Shown here: piece after piece, positions 18,061 through 26,970 of the stretch
Position numbering within the stretch: position 1 is the stretch's first letter
Layout: the number at the start of each line of letters is the position of its first letter
Assembly: GCF_020982545.1 (NCBI RefSeq)
Contig: NZ_JAJKLK010000010.1
Span: forward strand, 124,001 to 188,000
Length of the DNA: 64,000 nt
Direction: 5' to 3'
From: Streptomyces sp. MNU76
Lineage (GTDB): Bacteria > Actinomycetota > Actinomycetes > Streptomycetales > Streptomycetaceae
Notes under the pieces: model-generated
Told to the model about the DNA's origin: nothing
Databases searched by the model: none
Seen by the model: the letters and a program-made list of their open reading frames with translations, nothing else
Position numbers and translations under genes: made by a program

Positions 18061-19324
18061 GTCAATCGTCGACGGTGCACCGCACACTGTCGCCGTGAGC
18101 CGAACCTTCAGCGCCCTGGTGACCTCGGGTGCGGACCTCCTGGGCGTCACCGGCCCCTTCCCCGTCGACGTCCCGTGGTGGGCCGAGGTAGAGCCCGTCG
18201 TGGAGCGGCTGGAACGCGCGCTCGGGGTGGCCGTGTACGTGGTGCGGCTGCTGCGTGTCGACGGCGGTGAGGGCGGGCGCGACGGGCATGTGACGTACCA
18301 CGTCGAGGCGTTGGAGCTTCCCGCCCCTGGCAGCCCGGCGCTCCGCCCCGCGGATCGGGGGACGCGCGCGCTGCTGGAGCCGGACAACGCCCTCCGCTCC
18401 CCGTGGGCACGCGCGGACGGGCTGCGTGACCTGCTCGGCTGGGCCTCGCGGACCCTGGCCGCGCTGGGGCGGCCGGTGACCGGACCGGTCCGGCAGCGGC
18501 GGACCTGGAACCTGGCGGGTCTCTTCAGGCTGCCCACCGGGCAGGGGCCGGTCTGGCTCAAGGCGACACCGCGCTTCGCATCCGACGAGGCCGCCGTCAT
18601 CGCCGCGTTCGCCCGCGTCGACGCGGGACTCGTCCCGACGGTCCTCGCCTCCGACGAGCGCCGGATGCTGCTGGAGCACGTCCCGGGCGAGGACTGCTGG
18701 GCGGCCGACGCCGCGACGGTCGAGGCGGGAGTACGCCGTACGGTCGCCGCGCAGGCCGCCCTGGCCGGCCGCGAGCCGCCACGTCTCCGGGACCGACGGG
18801 ACCCGGTCCTGACCGGGCTGGTGCGTGACCTGCTCGACGGACCGGCCGCACCGGACCTCACCGCACAGGAACGGGACAGGGCACGCGAGTTGACGGGCCG
18901 CTGGGAGCGGCTCGCCGAGTGCGGCCTCCCCGACACCCTGGTGCACGCCGACTTCCACCCGGGCAACTGGCGCGGCGACGGCCGGTCACCGGTCGTCATG
19001 GACTTCGCCGACGCCCACTGGGGCAACCCCGTACTGGACTGTCTGCGCCTGTACGACTTCCTCCCCGAGGCGGTACGCGGCACGGCCGTCCGGGTCTGGG
19101 TCGACGCCTGGAGGACGCACACCCCGCGGAGCGACCCGGCCCGCGCACTGGCCCTGGCCGAGCCGCTGGCACACCTCACGTACGCCGTGCGCTACCAGGA
19201 GTTCCTCGACGGCATCGAGCCCTCGGAACGGCCGTACCACGAGGGCGACCCGGCGGCGGTGATCCGCAGGGCCCTGCACTGCCAGAGGCATCCCGGCCTC
19301 GGTTTCACGGAGATGGTGGACTAG
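18059..19324 (+). CDS. Aminoglycoside-phosphotransferase-fold (APH) protein
   Basis: APH/choline-kinase-fold protein, 421 residues. The C-terminal lobe has the catalytic loop LVHADFHPGNW (Brenner-type HxDxxxxN) and the metal-binding VVMDFADAHWGNP. The N-terminal ~170 residues are an unusual extension with no obvious kinase motif; the lid-like WLKATPRF carries the candidate ATP lysine. Substrate unknown, so a resistance role should not be assumed. ATG 18059 overlaps the operator; GTG 18095 is an alternative without a better ribosome site. The next gene starts at the base after its stop, so the two form an operon. Confidence 0.8.
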   Translation: MSIVDGAPHTVAVSRTFSALVTSGADLLGVTGPFPVDVPWWAEVEPVVERLERALGVAVYVVRLLRVDGGEGGRDGHVTYHVEALELPAPGSPALRPADRGTRALLEPDNALRSPWARADGLRDLLGWASRTLAALGRPVTGPVRQRRTWNLAGLFRLPTGQGPVWLKATPRFASDEAAVIAAFARVDAGLVPTVLASDERRMLLEHVPGEDCWAADAATVEAGVRRTVAAQAALAGREPPRLRDRRDPVLTGLVRDLLDGPAAPDLTAQERDRARELTGRWERLAECGLPDTLVHADFHPGNWRGDGRSPVVMDFADAHWGNPVLDCLRLYDFLPEAVRGTAVRVWVDAWRTHTPRSDPARALALAEPLAHLTYAVRYQEFLDGIEPSERPYHEGDPAAVIRRALHCQRHPGLGFTEMVD

Positions 19325-19864
19325 ATGGATCGTGCCGAGGTGCTGCTCATCGGCGGCCGGGCCGGAGTCGGCAAGTCGACCGTGGGCTGGGAGATCTCCG
19401 ACCGGCTGCGGGTCGCCGAGGTCCCGCACGCCCTCATCGAGGGCGACTTCATGGGGCAGGTCCACCCGGCGCCCGCGGACGATCCGCAGCGCGCCGCGCT
19501 CGTGGAGCGCAACCTCACCGCCGTGTGGGGCGACTACGCTGCCCTCGGTCACCGTCGGCTCATCTACACGAACACCCTGAGCGTGCTCTCCGGGACGGCC
19601 GACACCTTCCGGCGGGCCATGGGCGCCGACGTCCGGATCGTGCGGGTGCTCCTGACCGCCTCGGACGAGACGACCGAGCGACGGCTCCGGGGACGGGAGA
19701 TCGGCTCCGAGTTGGAGCGGGAGCTGACCGGCAGCGCGCGCAAGGCACGACTGCTGGACGAACGGGCGCCGGCGGACACCGTCCGTGTCCCGACGGACGG
19801 GCGCCCCGTCATGGACATCGCGGCGGAGGCGCTCGCCGTCACGGGATGGGTGCCGGGCCCGTGA
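19325..19864 (+). CDS. P-loop kinase-like protein
   Basis: P-loop NTPase of 179 residues, of the shikimate/gluconate-kinase-like group. Walker A GGRAGVGKST at residues 10-19; IEGDFMGQVHPAP carries the acidic residue typical of the substrate/Mg site; LLTASDETTERRLRGRE is the lid region. Its ATG directly follows the TAG of the APH gene, indicating coupling and possibly a shared substrate or resistance-like role. Confidence 0.8.
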   Translation: MDRAEVLLIGGRAGVGKSTVGWEISDRLRVAEVPHALIEGDFMGQVHPAPADDPQRAALVERNLTAVWGDYAALGHRRLIYTNTLSVLSGTADTFRRAMGADVRIVRVLLTASDETTERRLRGREIGSELERELTGSARKARLLDERAPADTVRVPTDGRPVMDIAAEALAVTGWVPGP

Positions 19865-19951
19865 AGAACGTGAAACCGAAACGGACTGCACTCGCGTCCG
19901 AAGGGCACTCGCTCGGTTGCGGGTATCCCGACGACAAGGGGCGGAGTTCAG

Positions 19952-20215
19952 ATGGAGATCGACGGCATCATCAGCGCCATCGTCATCGGCATTGTCATAG
20001 GTGTGCTCGGCCGGCTCGTCATACCGGGTCGGCAGCGCATCGGCATCCTGCTGACGATCCTTGTGGGCATCGTCGCCGCGCTGATCGGCAGTGCGATCGC
20101 GGCGGGGATCGGTGTGGCCGACACCGGCGGCGTCGACTGGATCGAGTGGCTGATCCAGATCGCCCTGGCGGCCCTGGGAATCGTGGCACTGGACCGCGGC
20201 CGGGCTCGCCGCTGA
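19952..20215 (+). CDS. GlsB/YeaQ/YmgE-family membrane protein
   Basis: Stress-related small membrane protein, 87 residues, with three helices: IISAIVIGIVIGVLGRLVIP, ILLTILVGIVAALIGSAIAA and a C-terminal WIEWLIQIALAALGIVAL. The GRLVIPG turn is the family signature. ATG 19952 follows GGAG by seven bases. Confidence 0.85.
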   Translation: MEIDGIISAIVIGIVIGVLGRLVIPGRQRIGILLTILVGIVAALIGSAIAAGIGVADTGGVDWIEWLIQIALAALGIVALDRGRARR

Positions 20216-20334
20216 GCGGCCCGGGAGCGACGACGGGCGCCTGCGCACGTCCGGAATCTCGTTGCGGGTGATCGCGCCCGGCGGCTAGCGTCGCCGGGCG
20301 CCGCCGTTCGCCCGTCGACCTTCCCGGAGGGCCG

Positions 20335-21213
20335 TTGTCCCCACGCATCACCTATCTCACCGACCCCGCCGTCACCCCGTCGAGCCGTCGGCTCGTCTGG
20401 CTGGCGACCGGCGAGGACGGCACCCCCCTCGGGACGGCCTTCCTGCGGCTGTACACCAAGGAGGGGCAGACCCATCTCGCGGAGCTGGAGGTCTCCGTGC
20501 ACCCGGCCGAGCGGCGGCGGGGTGTCGGTACGGCGCTGCTCGACGCGGCGATCATCTCGGCCCGGGACGACCGGCGCCGCGCCGTCATCGCCCAGGCCGA
20601 CCGGGGCTCCCCCGGCGACGCGTTCCTCGCGGCGCGTGGTCTCCGCCGGGTGCTGACCCTGACGTACGCCCGGCTCGAACTCTCCGGGATCGACCCGGAC
20701 CGCATCACCCGGATCCTCCAGCAGCCCTGCCCGGGCTACCACTTGACCCGGTGGACGGGCGTCGTACCGACGTCGCTCGCCCGCACCTACGCCGCCTCGC
20801 GCCGCGCGATGGACGACATGCCGATGGGCGACACCGACTACGGCAAGGTCGGCTGGGACGTCGAGCGGGTCGTGGCGGCCGCCGAGGCGATCGCGCGGCG
20901 CGGCGACACGCTGTACACGGTGGCCGCCGTGCACACGTCGAGCGGCACGATCGTCGGCTTCTCCGAGCTGGTCCTGCCGGGTGACGGAAAGGGCGAGGGG
21001 CAGCACTACGGCACGGCGGTGCTGCCCGAGCACCGGGGCCACGGCCTCGGGCTGCGGATGAAGGCGGAGGCGATCCGCCACGCCCACGCCCTGGCCCCGG
21101 ACCTGGCCCTGCTCACCGACACAGCCGAGGAGAACCTCCCCATGCGCCAGGTCAACGACGCGCTCGGCTACCGGCCGACGCACACGGCGACCGAGTACCA
21201 GCTCGACCTGTGA
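20335..21213 (+). CDS. GNAT acetyltransferase with two tandem GNAT-like domains
   Basis: 292 residues with two GNAT folds. The first has the acetyl-CoA loop VSVHPAERRRGVGTALLDAA (about 57-76); the second has VLPEHRGHGLGLRMKAEAIR (about 232-251), ending in a typical GYRPTHTATEYQL strand. The first may be structural. Substrate unknown. TTG 20335 was chosen because CGGAGGG lies just upstream and no other start fits. It converges on another GNAT gene, separated by seven bases. Confidence 0.85.
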   Translation: MSPRITYLTDPAVTPSSRRLVWLATGEDGTPLGTAFLRLYTKEGQTHLAELEVSVHPAERRRGVGTALLDAAIISARDDRRRAVIAQADRGSPGDAFLAARGLRRVLTLTYARLELSGIDPDRITRILQQPCPGYHLTRWTGVVPTSLARTYAASRRAMDDMPMGDTDYGKVGWDVERVVAAAEAIARRGDTLYTVAAVHTSSGTIVGFSELVLPGDGKGEGQHYGTAVLPEHRGHGLGLRMKAEAIRHAHALAPDLALLTDTAEENLPMRQVNDALGYRPTHTATEYQLDL

Positions 21214-21220
21214 CCGGCGC

Positions 21221-22015
21221 TCAGGCAGCGGCCGCGCTGCCCACCGCGTACTCGTACGGCGTGGTGGTCGTGAGCGGCTCGAAACCCAGACGGGCCAGGA
21301 TCGGGCGGCTGCGGGCCAGCGCGTCGACCTGGACGTAGCGGTAGCCGCGGTCGGCCGCGACGCGGGCGCGGTGGGCGACCAGGGCCCGGTAGACGCCCCG
21401 GCCGCGCCAGCCCTCGACGGTGCCACCGCCCCACAGCCCGGCGAAACGGGTGTGGGGCAGCAACTCCATCCGGGCGGCGCTCACCGGTACGTCCCCGGCG
21501 AGGGCCACGACGGCCACGACCGTCTCGGTGTCGCCGGTGAGTTGGGCCAGCAACTGGTGGCGCATCCGGGAGCTGTCCGTACCGAAGGCCTTCTCATGGA
21601 CGTCGGCCACCAGGTCCACGCCCGCGCGGTCGGTGACCGGCAGGATCCGCACGCCCTCGGGCGGCTCGACGTCGAGGGTCAGGTCGGCGACCTCGGCGAC
21701 CATCAGCGTCTCCTCCGGAGCGGGCGTGAAACCGGCCGCGCGCAGGCGTCTTCCCAGGTCGACGGGGAGATCGTGGCCGTACAGCTTCCATTCGAAGTCG
21801 CGTCCGAGCCCGGAGAAGTACCGGATCTGCTCGGTGATCGCCGCGTCGGCGCCCGCCTCGTCCAGGTCGGACCAGACGACACCGCTCCAGCCCTGCTCGG
21901 AACCCACCTGGCGCACCACCCCGCCCACGCGCTCGATCCGGGCCCCGGGCCCGTCGGGGCGGGCGCCCTCTCGCATGTCCCGGTCGAACAGTGCCAGCAC
22001 CGCAGCGTGATCCAT
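21221..22015 (-). CDS. GNAT acetyltransferase
   Basis: 264 residues with a C-terminal GNAT domain: VALAGDVPVSAARMELLP, then the acetyl-CoA loop GGGTVEGWRGRGVYRALVAH and VDALARSRPILARLGFEPL. The N-terminal ~110 residues form a second, degenerate domain. Substrate unknown. ATG 22015 follows GGAGTGAGCACC; the stop is seven bases from that of the convergent GNAT gene. Confidence 0.85.
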   Translation of the reverse strand: MDHAAVLALFDRDMREGARPDGPGARIERVGGVVRQVGSEQGWSGVVWSDLDEAGADAAITEQIRYFSGLGRDFEWKLYGHDLPVDLGRRLRAAGFTPAPEETLMVAEVADLTLDVEPPEGVRILPVTDRAGVDLVADVHEKAFGTDSSRMRHQLLAQLTGDTETVVAVVALAGDVPVSAARMELLPHTRFAGLWGGGTVEGWRGRGVYRALVAHRARVAADRGYRYVQVDALARSRPILARLGFEPLTTTTPYEYAVGSAAAA

Positions 22016-22245
22016 GGTGCTCACTCCATCACCAGTCGTTCGCCCTGGCAACGGAATTCATCCGCTTTCTCACCACTCGGTGGTGCTACGGGCGGGCCCC
22101 GGTGCCCAAGTCGGTCGGGCGGATGGGAACCCACCGGCGGTTCCACGCCAAAACCGTCGGTCATGTGGTCGAGGACGACTGGGACCGGCGGGACGGGGCA
22201 GGCGGTCCGGGTTCAGTCGTCGTTTCGTCCGGAGACCTCTCAGCG

Positions 22246-23421
22246 ATGCCCGAAGACGTGGTGCAGCACACCCGCCCCTCTCCCGCCGCCCCACCCGAGG
22301 GGAAGGCGCCCCGGGCGGGGCGGACCTCGCGGGACCCGTACTTCGACAACGCGAAGTACCTCACCATCGTCCTGGTGGCCTGCGGGCACGCGTGGGAGCC
22401 GCTGACGTACGGCAGCCGGGCGGCCACGGCCGCCTACCTGACGGTCTACGCGTTCCACATGCCGGCCTTCGCCCTGATCTCCGGGTACTTCTCGCGGAGT
22501 TTCGACATGGCGCCCGGCCGGCTGAAACGGCTGCTGACGGGCGTGGCCCTGCCGTACGTCGTGTTCGAGACGGCGTACACGCTCTTCTACCGGTGGGCGC
22601 AGGACGACCCGGGCTATCCGCTGAGCCTGCTGGACCCCTGGTACGTGATGTGGTTCCTGGTCGCGCTGTTCATCTGGCGGCTGACGACACCGCTGTGGCT
22701 GATGCTGCGTCATCCACTGCCGGTCGCGCTGGGCCTGGCGACGCTGGCGGCGGTCTCACCCGATCTCGGCGGCGACGTCTCCATCCAGCGGGTGCTGGGT
22801 TTCCTGCCGTTCTTCGTGCTGGGCCTGACCCTGCGGCCCTCGCATTTCGAACGGCTGCGCACGCGCCGGGTACGGCTGTCGCTGCTCCCGGTCGGTCTGG
22901 GGGCGCTCGTGGTGGCGTACTGGGTGGCCCCGTGGTTCGACGCGGGCTGGTTCTACCACCGGGGCAGCGTCACCGGCCAGGGCGTCACCCGCTGGGCCGG
23001 CCTGCTGACCACGCCCGCCCTGTTCGCTCTGGCGGTGCTGCTGACGGCCTGCTTCCTGGCCTGGGTGCCGGGTCGGCACCTGTGGTTCACGGCGCTGGGC
23101 GCGGGCACGATGTACGGCTATCTGCTGCACGGCTTCGTGATCAAGTGGGCGCGTTTCCGGGACTGGTACGCCGTCGAGTGGCTGCACACCCCGCTCGGGG
23201 AACTCGCGGTCACGGCGGTGGCGGTCGGCGGCATCACGCTGCTGTGCACCTCCCCCGTACGGGCCGTGCTCCGCTGTGTCGTCGAGCCGCGCATGGAGTG
23301 GGCCTTCAGGAAGAGCGATGCCGCCCCGCCGGGCGATGCCGCTCCCGCCTCCGCGGAGGCCCGGCGCGAGGCTTCCGCGGAGGCCCGGCGGGAGGCCCCT
23401 AGCCGAGCTCCAGGGTCGTGA
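22246..23421 (+). CDS. Acyltransferase-3 family membrane protein
   Basis: Integral membrane acyltransferase-3 protein (OatA/NodX/WecH group), 391 residues with about ten helices. The family motif YFDNAKYLTIVLVACGHAWE contains the catalytic-type His, and FHMPAFALISGYFSR is conserved. Such enzymes O-acylate sugars or envelope polymers from cytoplasmic acyl-CoA; the acceptor is unknown. The C-terminal cytoplasmic tail has a perfect repeat SAEARREA-SAEARREA. ATG 22246 follows CCGGAGA. Its 3' end overlaps the convergent GNAT gene by 23 bases. Confidence 0.88.
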   Translation: MPEDVVQHTRPSPAAPPEGKAPRAGRTSRDPYFDNAKYLTIVLVACGHAWEPLTYGSRAATAAYLTVYAFHMPAFALISGYFSRSFDMAPGRLKRLLTGVALPYVVFETAYTLFYRWAQDDPGYPLSLLDPWYVMWFLVALFIWRLTTPLWLMLRHPLPVALGLATLAAVSPDLGGDVSIQRVLGFLPFFVLGLTLRPSHFERLRTRRVRLSLLPVGLGALVVAYWVAPWFDAGWFYHRGSVTGQGVTRWAGLLTTPALFALAVLLTACFLAWVPGRHLWFTALGAGTMYGYLLHGFVIKWARFRDWYAVEWLHTPLGELAVTAVAVGGITLLCTSPVRAVLRCVVEPRMEWAFRKSDAAPPGDAAPASAEARREASAEARREAPSRAPGS

Positions 23422-24247
23422 CCCCGAAGACCCGCTCCGCCGCGTACGGCCGGATCGGGCCGGTGTGCATACGGGCCGTCTCGAAGGACGGCGTCAGCCC
23501 GTACTCCTCGACGAGCGCCACGGCGGCCCTGTTCGGCTCCGGCACGTCGACGGCCAGCTCACGGCCGGCGGCCTCGGCGGCGAGCCCGGCGAACAGCGCG
23601 CGGGCGTCCGCGGCGGTGTCGGCGAACAGGGGGCCGATGCGCAGGGCGTCCCGGCCGGGCCGGATGACGCCGTAGCCGGTGAGCCGCCCGTCGACGATCC
23701 GCGCGAGGGCCCAGTGTCCGTCGGCGGTCAGCCAGCGCTCCAGGAAGCGGGGGCGGTCGGCCGGGTGACAGGCACTGTCGTACGCCGCGAGGAGCCGGGC
23801 GTCGTCGACGGGCCGTACATCGGCCGGTACGGCGGTCCGCGGCACCACGCCGGAGTACCGGAAGGTGCGGTGGGCGGGCTCGAAGCCGGACTGGCGGTAG
23901 TTGTCCTGCTGCGCCACCACGCCGTCGAGGCCCACGGTGCGGTCGCCCGCGTGGGCGAGCGCGGTCTTCCAGGTGGTGAGGCCGTGGCCCCGGCCGCGTA
24001 GGTCCGGGCGGACCAGGTAGAAGCCGAGGAAGGCGTAGTCGTCGCCGTAGGTGACGACGGAGACGGCGGAGACCGGTTCCCCGTCGAGCCGGCCGATGAA
24101 GAAGCCCTCGGGGTCCTGCGCGAAGAAGCACGCCGGGTCCGACAGGCCCGGGTTCCAGCCCTCGTCCCCCGCCCATCGGACGACCACCGCCCAGTCGTCG
24201 ACGCCGGCCCGGGTGACGACGAGGTCCTGATGGCCCGGAGAGGTCAT
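23399..24247 (-). CDS. GNAT acetyltransferase with C-terminal second domain
   Basis: 282 residues. The N-terminal GNAT domain carries FYLVRPDLRGRGHGLTTWKT (acetyl-CoA loop) and LDGVVAQQDNYRQSGFEPAH. A second domain (about 140-282, GYGVIRPGRDALRIGPLFAD) matches the layout of YitH/DUF1248-type acetyltransferases. Substrate unknown. ATG 24247 follows AAGGAG by seven bases. Confidence 0.87.
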   Translation of the reverse strand: MTSPGHQDLVVTRAGVDDWAVVVRWAGDEGWNPGLSDPACFFAQDPEGFFIGRLDGEPVSAVSVVTYGDDYAFLGFYLVRPDLRGRGHGLTTWKTALAHAGDRTVGLDGVVAQQDNYRQSGFEPAHRTFRYSGVVPRTAVPADVRPVDDARLLAAYDSACHPADRPRFLERWLTADGHWALARIVDGRLTGYGVIRPGRDALRIGPLFADTAADARALFAGLAAEAAGRELAVDVPEPNRAAVALVEEYGLTPSFETARMHTGPIRPYAAERVFGVTTLELG

Positions 24248-24582
24248 CTCTGCGCTCCTTCGCTGAGGTCGCGAGTGCGGCCGCCGTGCGACCGCGGGCG
24301 ACGGTGGTCGGCCGTGCCCCGCAGCATCCTCGCCGAAGCCCGATCACGCCCGTGACGCCGGAAGCGGCCGACCTCGCGCCGCGCCTTGGTCGGCCCTGCG
24401 GCCCGGCGCCCCGTTTCACGCATACGAGCGACCCGCGCACCGCCGGTGGGGCGTCCTGGCGCGGCGCAGCGTACGGCACTCCCGGGCAGCCCGCCCGCCG
24501 GGAGGCGTGGCCCCGGGGGGCCGCCTATGGTGATCCGGGGGTTGTCCCCGGCCGCCCCGGCCGGGCTTCCCTGGAGGCACGC

Positions 24583-26245
24583 ATGCGGTCCACGCACAGA
24601 CGGCGCCCTCTCACCGGAGCCGCGGTCGCGGTGCTCGCCCTGCTGGGCGCCGGGCTGCCCGCCCTGACGGCGGGCGCCGACGGCGACAAGGACGACGCCC
24701 GGCCCGACCTGAGCCGCTTCTACGACCAGAAAATCAAGTGGTCCAAGTGCGAGGGCGTGGAGATGCCCCGGGATCTGCGCTGCGGCAAGGTCACCGTGCC
24801 GCTCGACTACACCCGGCCCCAGGCGGGCACCCTCGACCTGGCGATGGCCCGCTACCGGGCCACGGGCGACGCACGCGGCTCGCTGCTGCTGAACTTCGGC
24901 GGCCCCGGCGGCCCGGGGGTCCCCGAACTCGCCTACAGCGGCGATGACTTCATGGACCTCACCAAGGGCTACGACGTCGTGACCTTCGACCCGCGCGGTG
25001 TCGGCCGCTCCTCCCCGGTCAGCTGCGGCGACGGCACCGACGAGGCCCTGGAGGCCACCGACGGCGGTGAGGACGCCGACGACCCGGGGACCGCGCTCGC
25101 GAGGCTGCGGCGGGCCGCCGCCGAGTGCCGCGAGAACTCCGGGCCGGTGCTGCCGCACATAGGCACCCGCAACGCCGCCCGCGACCTCGACGTGATGCGC
25201 GCCGCCCTCGGCGACAAGAAGCTCAACTACCTCGGTTTCTCCTACGGCACCCGGCTGGGCGCCGTGTACGCCGCGCAGTTCCCCCAGCGGGTGGGCCGGA
25301 TGGCGCTCGACGGGGTGGACACCCTGAGCGAGCCGCTGACCGAGCAGGGTCTGGTGGGCGCCCAGGGCCAGCAGAAGGCGCTGGAGGACTACCTCGACGC
25401 CTGCGCCGAGGAGCTGACGTGCCCGTTCGGGCAGGACGCCCGCTCGGCCCGTGAGCAGGTCGTGGCGCTGGTCGACTCGCTGGACGAGCACCCCCTGCCG
25501 TCGGACTTCGGGCCGGACTTCACGGGCCAGGATCTGGTGGGCGCCATCGGCCACGCCCTCTACGGCGAACAGCTGTGGCCCATGCTCACCCAGGCGCTGA
25601 ACATGCTCGTCCACGACGGCGACACGCGCGGCGTCATGGCGCTCACCGGCGGTGGCTTCGCCCCGCCGACCACCCCGTACCGCGTGGCCCCGCCGACCGC
25701 CCTGTACCGCGTCGCGGCGCCGGGCCGCCCGCACGAACCCCCGATCCCACTCCGTCCACCCCGCGACCCCGCACGACGGGCTGGTCGACATCGAGGAGAT
25801 CCCGCTGGACAACCTCCCCGCCGCGCTCATGGCGATCAACTGCGCCGACGACCCCGACCGGCCCTCCGCCAGGAAGATCACCGACAAGCTGCGGGACCTG
25901 CGCGCCGCCTACGAGGACGCCTCCCCCGTGTTCGGCCGGTACCGGCTCACCCAGGTGCTGATGTGCTACGGCCGCCCCGCGGGCAGCGACTTCATCCGCG
26001 AGGAGGTGCGGGACGTCGACACCCCGAAGATGCTGCTCGTGGGCACCCGGGGCGATCCGGCCACTCCGTACCGCTGGACCGTGGAGACGGCGAAGCGGCT
26101 CGGCCCCTCGGCGGTCGTCCTGGACAACAAGGGCAAGGGGCACACCGGCTACGGGTCCTCGAAGTGCGTACACGCGAAGGTCGACGACTTCCTGCTGTTC
26201 GGGACGCTGCCCGACGACGGAAGTTCCTGCGGAGTCGACGACTGA
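24583..26245 (+). pseudogene. Secreted alpha/beta-hydrolase (tripeptidyl-aminopeptidase type), frameshifted
   Basis: Secreted serine peptidase of the Streptomyces Tap/SlpD-E group. A signal peptide (PLTGAAVAVLALLGAGLPAL) is followed by NFGGPGGPG (oxyanion hole), the nucleophile elbow GFSYGTRLGA and, in another frame, the catalytic Asp region LVGTRGDPATPYRW and His region NKGKGHTGYGSSKC. The frame changes between about 25,717 and 25,760; one extra C in the C5 run 25,738-25,742 would restore a single protein of about 553 residues. As read, Ser is separated from Asp and His, so the product would be inactive. Real lesion and assembly error cannot be told apart here. ATG 24583 follows GGAGG. Confidence 0.75.
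25663..25716 (+). repeat. 27-bp tandem repeat inside the hydrolase gene
   Basis: Two adjacent 27-base units (25663-25689 and 25690-25716), 23 of 27 identical, each starting CCGCCGACC and containing TGTACCGCGT or CGTACCGCGT. They encode APPTTPYRV-APPTALYRV immediately before the frameshift and suggest slippage in this stretch. Confidence 0.6.
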
Positions 26246-26369
26246 GCATCGGGCGCGCAACACGGGCGCAATCGGTACAACCCCCGGCGCATCTCGCTCG
26301 TCACACTGGGCAGACGTCACGTTTGCGCGTGCCGTACCCGTATGTGACTGAACCTGGGGGAATCCACCG

Positions 26370-26900
26370 ATGCGTACCCGCTCCTTGCTCACCGTCTCCA
26401 CCGTGGCCACCGCCGGCGCCGCGCTCCTGCTCACCGCCGCCCCTCAGGGGCTCGCCGCCCAGCCCGCCGCCAAGACCCCGGTCTGCAAGTCGAAGGTCCT
26501 CAAGCTGAGGGCCAAGCAGGCGAAGGACACGCGGATCGTGCACATCAGCGTCAAGAACACCGGCACCCGCACCTGCACGATCGACCGCCTTCCCGTCGTC
26601 ACCTTCGGCGACCTCGACGGGGCGGCCCAGCCGGTGCCGTCCGGCGAGAGCGGCCCGTACAAGGTCGGCGCGGGGAAGACGGTGTACGCCGCGGTCCGCA
26701 CGATCGCCGACCTCAAGGACCCCGAGGCGCGTCGCGTCGGCACGATCACCGTGTCGGCCAACCCCAACCTCTACGGCCGCACGTTCACCCTGAAGCAGCT
26801 GGGCGCCACCAAGAAGGTGAAGGTCTGGGAGCCGGTGACGACCTGGTGGAAGCCGTCCAAGGCCGCCGCCGACAAGGCGCTGAAGAAGGAAGTGGGCTGA
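26370..26900 (+). CDS. Secreted DUF4232-like protein
   Basis: Secreted protein, 176 residues. Signal peptide MRTRSLLTVSTVATAGAALL with cleavage near GLAAQ. The mature part is an immunoglobulin-like beta domain with two Cys (TPVCKSKV, TRTCTIDRLP) likely to pair, matching the DUF4232 layout. Role unknown. ATG 26370 follows GGGGGA. Confidence 0.75.
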   Translation: MRTRSLLTVSTVATAGAALLLTAAPQGLAAQPAAKTPVCKSKVLKLRAKQAKDTRIVHISVKNTGTRTCTIDRLPVVTFGDLDGAAQPVPSGESGPYKVGAGKTVYAAVRTIADLKDPEARRVGTITVSANPNLYGRTFTLKQLGATKKVKVWEPVTTWWKPSKAAADKALKKEVG

Positions 26901-26970
26901 CCCGCGAGGTCCGACCGGGGGCTCCGCCACCCCAAATGCCCGATACGCGAATCAGTCCTATCGTGAAGGG

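Noticed and set aside
18059..19324. Aminoglycoside resistance gene
   Set aside because: The APH fold is present but the substrate region is unlike known resistance enzymes; only the fold is claimed.
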